Shown here piece by piece: positions 6,698-7,961 of a stretch of 7,961 nt of DNA. Both the position numbers and the translations under genes were made by a program. Position 1 is the first letter of the stretch. Every line of letters starts with the position of its first letter. Origin of the DNA: an uncultured Bacteroidia bacterium (GTDB lineage: Bacteria > Bacteroidota > Bacteroidia > Bacteroidales > Prolixibacteraceae); the NCBI GenBank assembly GCA_903859795.1, contig CAIOOC010000099.1:1-7961 (forward strand), read 5' to 3'. The notes under the pieces are model-generated. The model did not search any database. It had not been told where the DNA came from and saw only the letters and a list, made by a program, of their open reading frames with translations.

Positions 6698-7961
6698 ATG
6701 AGCGAAAAGAAAATTTATCAAATACTTGAGTTGTGTTTATGGGTCTTAAATCCATTAATTCTTATTCTTGCACTATTTAATCAAAAAATTCAGCCTGGGT
6801 TATTCTTACAATGGATTGGAAAATTCCACCCATTGGTTCTGCATTTCCCTGTAGTATTTGGAATATTAATCTCCATCTATTTTCTGTTCTTCCAAAAACG
6901 AAGATTTCCTGCCGATACCGAGAAGTTACTTTTGTCAATTAATGCATTTATAGTAGCAGGAGTTGTACTTTGCGGTTTATTTTTGTCAAAGCAGAATGCT
7001 TACGACAATGATCTTATAAATTTCCATAAGTGGGGAGGTATAGGGATTTCTCTGATAAGCTGGGTTATGTTATATCTGCTGGAGATTAAAACTGAGTTCA
7101 AAAAATACCTGGCAGTTTTATTTTTTATTGTATTGATGGGCTCAGCGCATAAAGGGGCCCAGCTGACTCACGGCGTAAACGCATTAAGCTTCCCGCAACC
7201 CCCTGTTTCCAGTAATGAAACTAAAATTACCGCCGATGGAAATGCAACAACATTTGAGGCAGGGGTCGCTCCGATTTTGGTGCAGAAATGCATAAGCTGT
7301 CATGGGGCCGATAAGATCAAGGGAAATTTGCAGCTCAATACACCTGCGAATATTTCAAAGGGTGGGAAAGATGGTGATATCCTCATGGGTGATCAGAATA
7401 AAGCGTCACTCTTCTTCGCCCGAATTCACCTACCGCTGGCCGATGAAAAACATATGCCACCAGATGGCAAAATGCAACTTAGTCAGGAAGAGCTCGGCAT
7501 TTTGAGTAACTGGTCAAAACGTGGTAGCAATTTTAAACTGAAAATGAATGAGTTGGCTAAAGATGACAGTTTATATGTTTTAATAAGCAAGAGTAGACCT
7601 GCCTCATCAGTAAAAGCAGAATTAAAGAGTAATCTTCCTGAATTAAAAGAATTTAATTCAAATTATTGTTCTACAAATTACATTTTTCATGGAACGGATG
7701 AGGTGGAAGTGAATTTTTTTCAAGGGTCTTTTTACGATCGTGAGAATTTAAAGAGATTGGAAAAGATTAAAAATCAAGTGGTAAAGCTCAACATGCAGGG
7801 TATGCCGTTGAAAAAAGAGGACCTTGACATAATTGGTCAATTCAAGAATCTTGAAAATTTGAATTTAAATAATACAAAGCTGGATATTAGATTATTGGAT
7901 GCATTGAAATCGTTAGCCAAGCTCAAGTCAATATCTATTTGCGGTATTGAATTTGATGAAA
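6698..7961 (+). CDS. Integral membrane DUF2231-cytochrome c (PSCyt1)-leucine-rich-repeat protein, 3'-truncated
   Basis: The frame opens with ATG 2 bp after the DUF1501 stop and stays open for 421 codons to the window edge, so the C-terminus is missing. Residues about 10-27, 43-65, 77-97, 110-130 and 137-155 are hydrophobic membrane segments. They form a DUF2231-like domain with FHPLVLHFPVVFG (43-55), FHKWGG (109-114) and HKGAQLTHG (151-159). The following segment should be periplasmic. It carries a PSCyt1 cytochrome domain (about 185-278) with CISCHG (Cys198, Cys201, His202) and a probable distal ligand Met253 in HMPPDG. After a linker, leucine-rich repeats begin near 350 and run off the edge (LNMQGMPL, LENLNLNNTKL, LKSISICG). 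The protein probably anchors electron transfer at the inner membrane and uses the LRR part for partner or ligand binding; this is inferred from domains only. The near-abutting start suggests translational coupling with the DUF1501 gene. Confidence 0.9.
   Translation, partial: MSEKKIYQILELCLWVLNPLILILALFNQKIQPGLFLQWIGKFHPLVLHFPVVFGILISIYFLFFQKRRFPADTEKLLLSINAFIVAGVVLCGLFLSKQNAYDNDLINFHKWGGIGISLISWVMLYLLEIKTEFKKYLAVLFFIVLMGSAHKGAQLTHGVNALSFPQPPVSSNETKITADGNATTFEAGVAPILVQKCISCHGADKIKGNLQLNTPANISKGGKDGDILMGDQNKASLFFARIHLPLADEKHMPPDGKMQLSQEELGILSNWSKRGSNFKLKMNELAKDDSLYVLISKSRPASSVKAELKSNLPELKEFNSNYCSTNYIFHGTDEVEVNFFQGSFYDRENLKRLEKIKNQVVKLNMQGMPLKKEDLDIIGQFKNLENLNLNNTKLDIRLLDALKSLAKLKSISICGIEFDE

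Noticed and set aside
6552..6755. 67-codon minus-strand open frame across the DUF1501/DUF2231 junction
   Set aside because: It is antisense to two well-supported genes separated by only 2 bp and carries no recognisable motif.
7302..7505. 67-codon + strand open frame near the right edge
   Set aside because: It is out of frame with the cytochrome domain (CISCHG, HMPPDG) of the truncated membrane protein, which is clearly the real coding frame.

Overview
The window looks like a chromosomal segment of a low-GC (about 40% by eye) Gram-negative bacterium, most likely Bacteroidota. The main reasons are the lack of clear Shine-Dalgarno sequences before any of the starts, TAA as the stop of every complete gene, the AT-rich codon use, and the combination of protein families. 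These are a DUF2231/cytochrome c/leucine-rich-repeat protein, a short DUF1549/DUF1553 cytochrome, a DUF1501 protein and a PlsC domain fused behind an acyl-activating enzyme. The DUF1501 plus planctomycete-cytochrome pair is also abundant in Planctomycetota and Verrucomicrobiota, so the phylum assignment is an inference.

Layout. Bases 1-1383 hold the 3' part of a multidomain lipid-metabolism gene: the C-terminal part of an adenylate-forming acyl ligase, then an acyl-carrier domain, then a PlsC-type acyltransferase. Bases 1384-1847 are intergenic. This stretch carries an imperfect inverted repeat just after the stop, a tandem array of about six to seven degenerate 21-bp units built around an AAGATCTT palindrome (about 1440-1578), and two small inverted repeats near the next gene.

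From 1848 to the right edge, four genes lie on the + strand with gaps of 45, 6 and 2 bp and look like one operon. They are (i) a Tat-exported six-bladed NHL beta-propeller with a peptidyl-alpha-hydroxyglycine-lyase-like set of residues, (ii) a membrane-anchored protein with two CxxCH motifs (PSCyt1-PSCyt2-PSD1, i.e. DUF1549/DUF1553), (iii) a Tat-exported DUF1501 protein of the alkaline-phosphatase/sulfatase-like superfamily, and (iv) a right-truncated integral membrane protein with a DUF2231 domain, one CxxCH cytochrome domain and leucine-rich repeats.

How they may work together (inference): all four products are predicted to sit in or beyond the inner membrane. Three haem c sites are spread over two membrane-tethered proteins, while the two RR-signal proteins are candidate metalloenzymes. 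This fits an extracytoplasmic module that couples a hydrolytic or lyase-like step to electron transfer into the membrane. The DUF1501/DUF1549/DUF1553 partnership is a known, poorly characterised association. Its combination with a PAL-like propeller and a DUF2231-cytochrome-LRR protein is the most interesting feature here. No tRNA, rRNA, CRISPR or transposase gene was seen.
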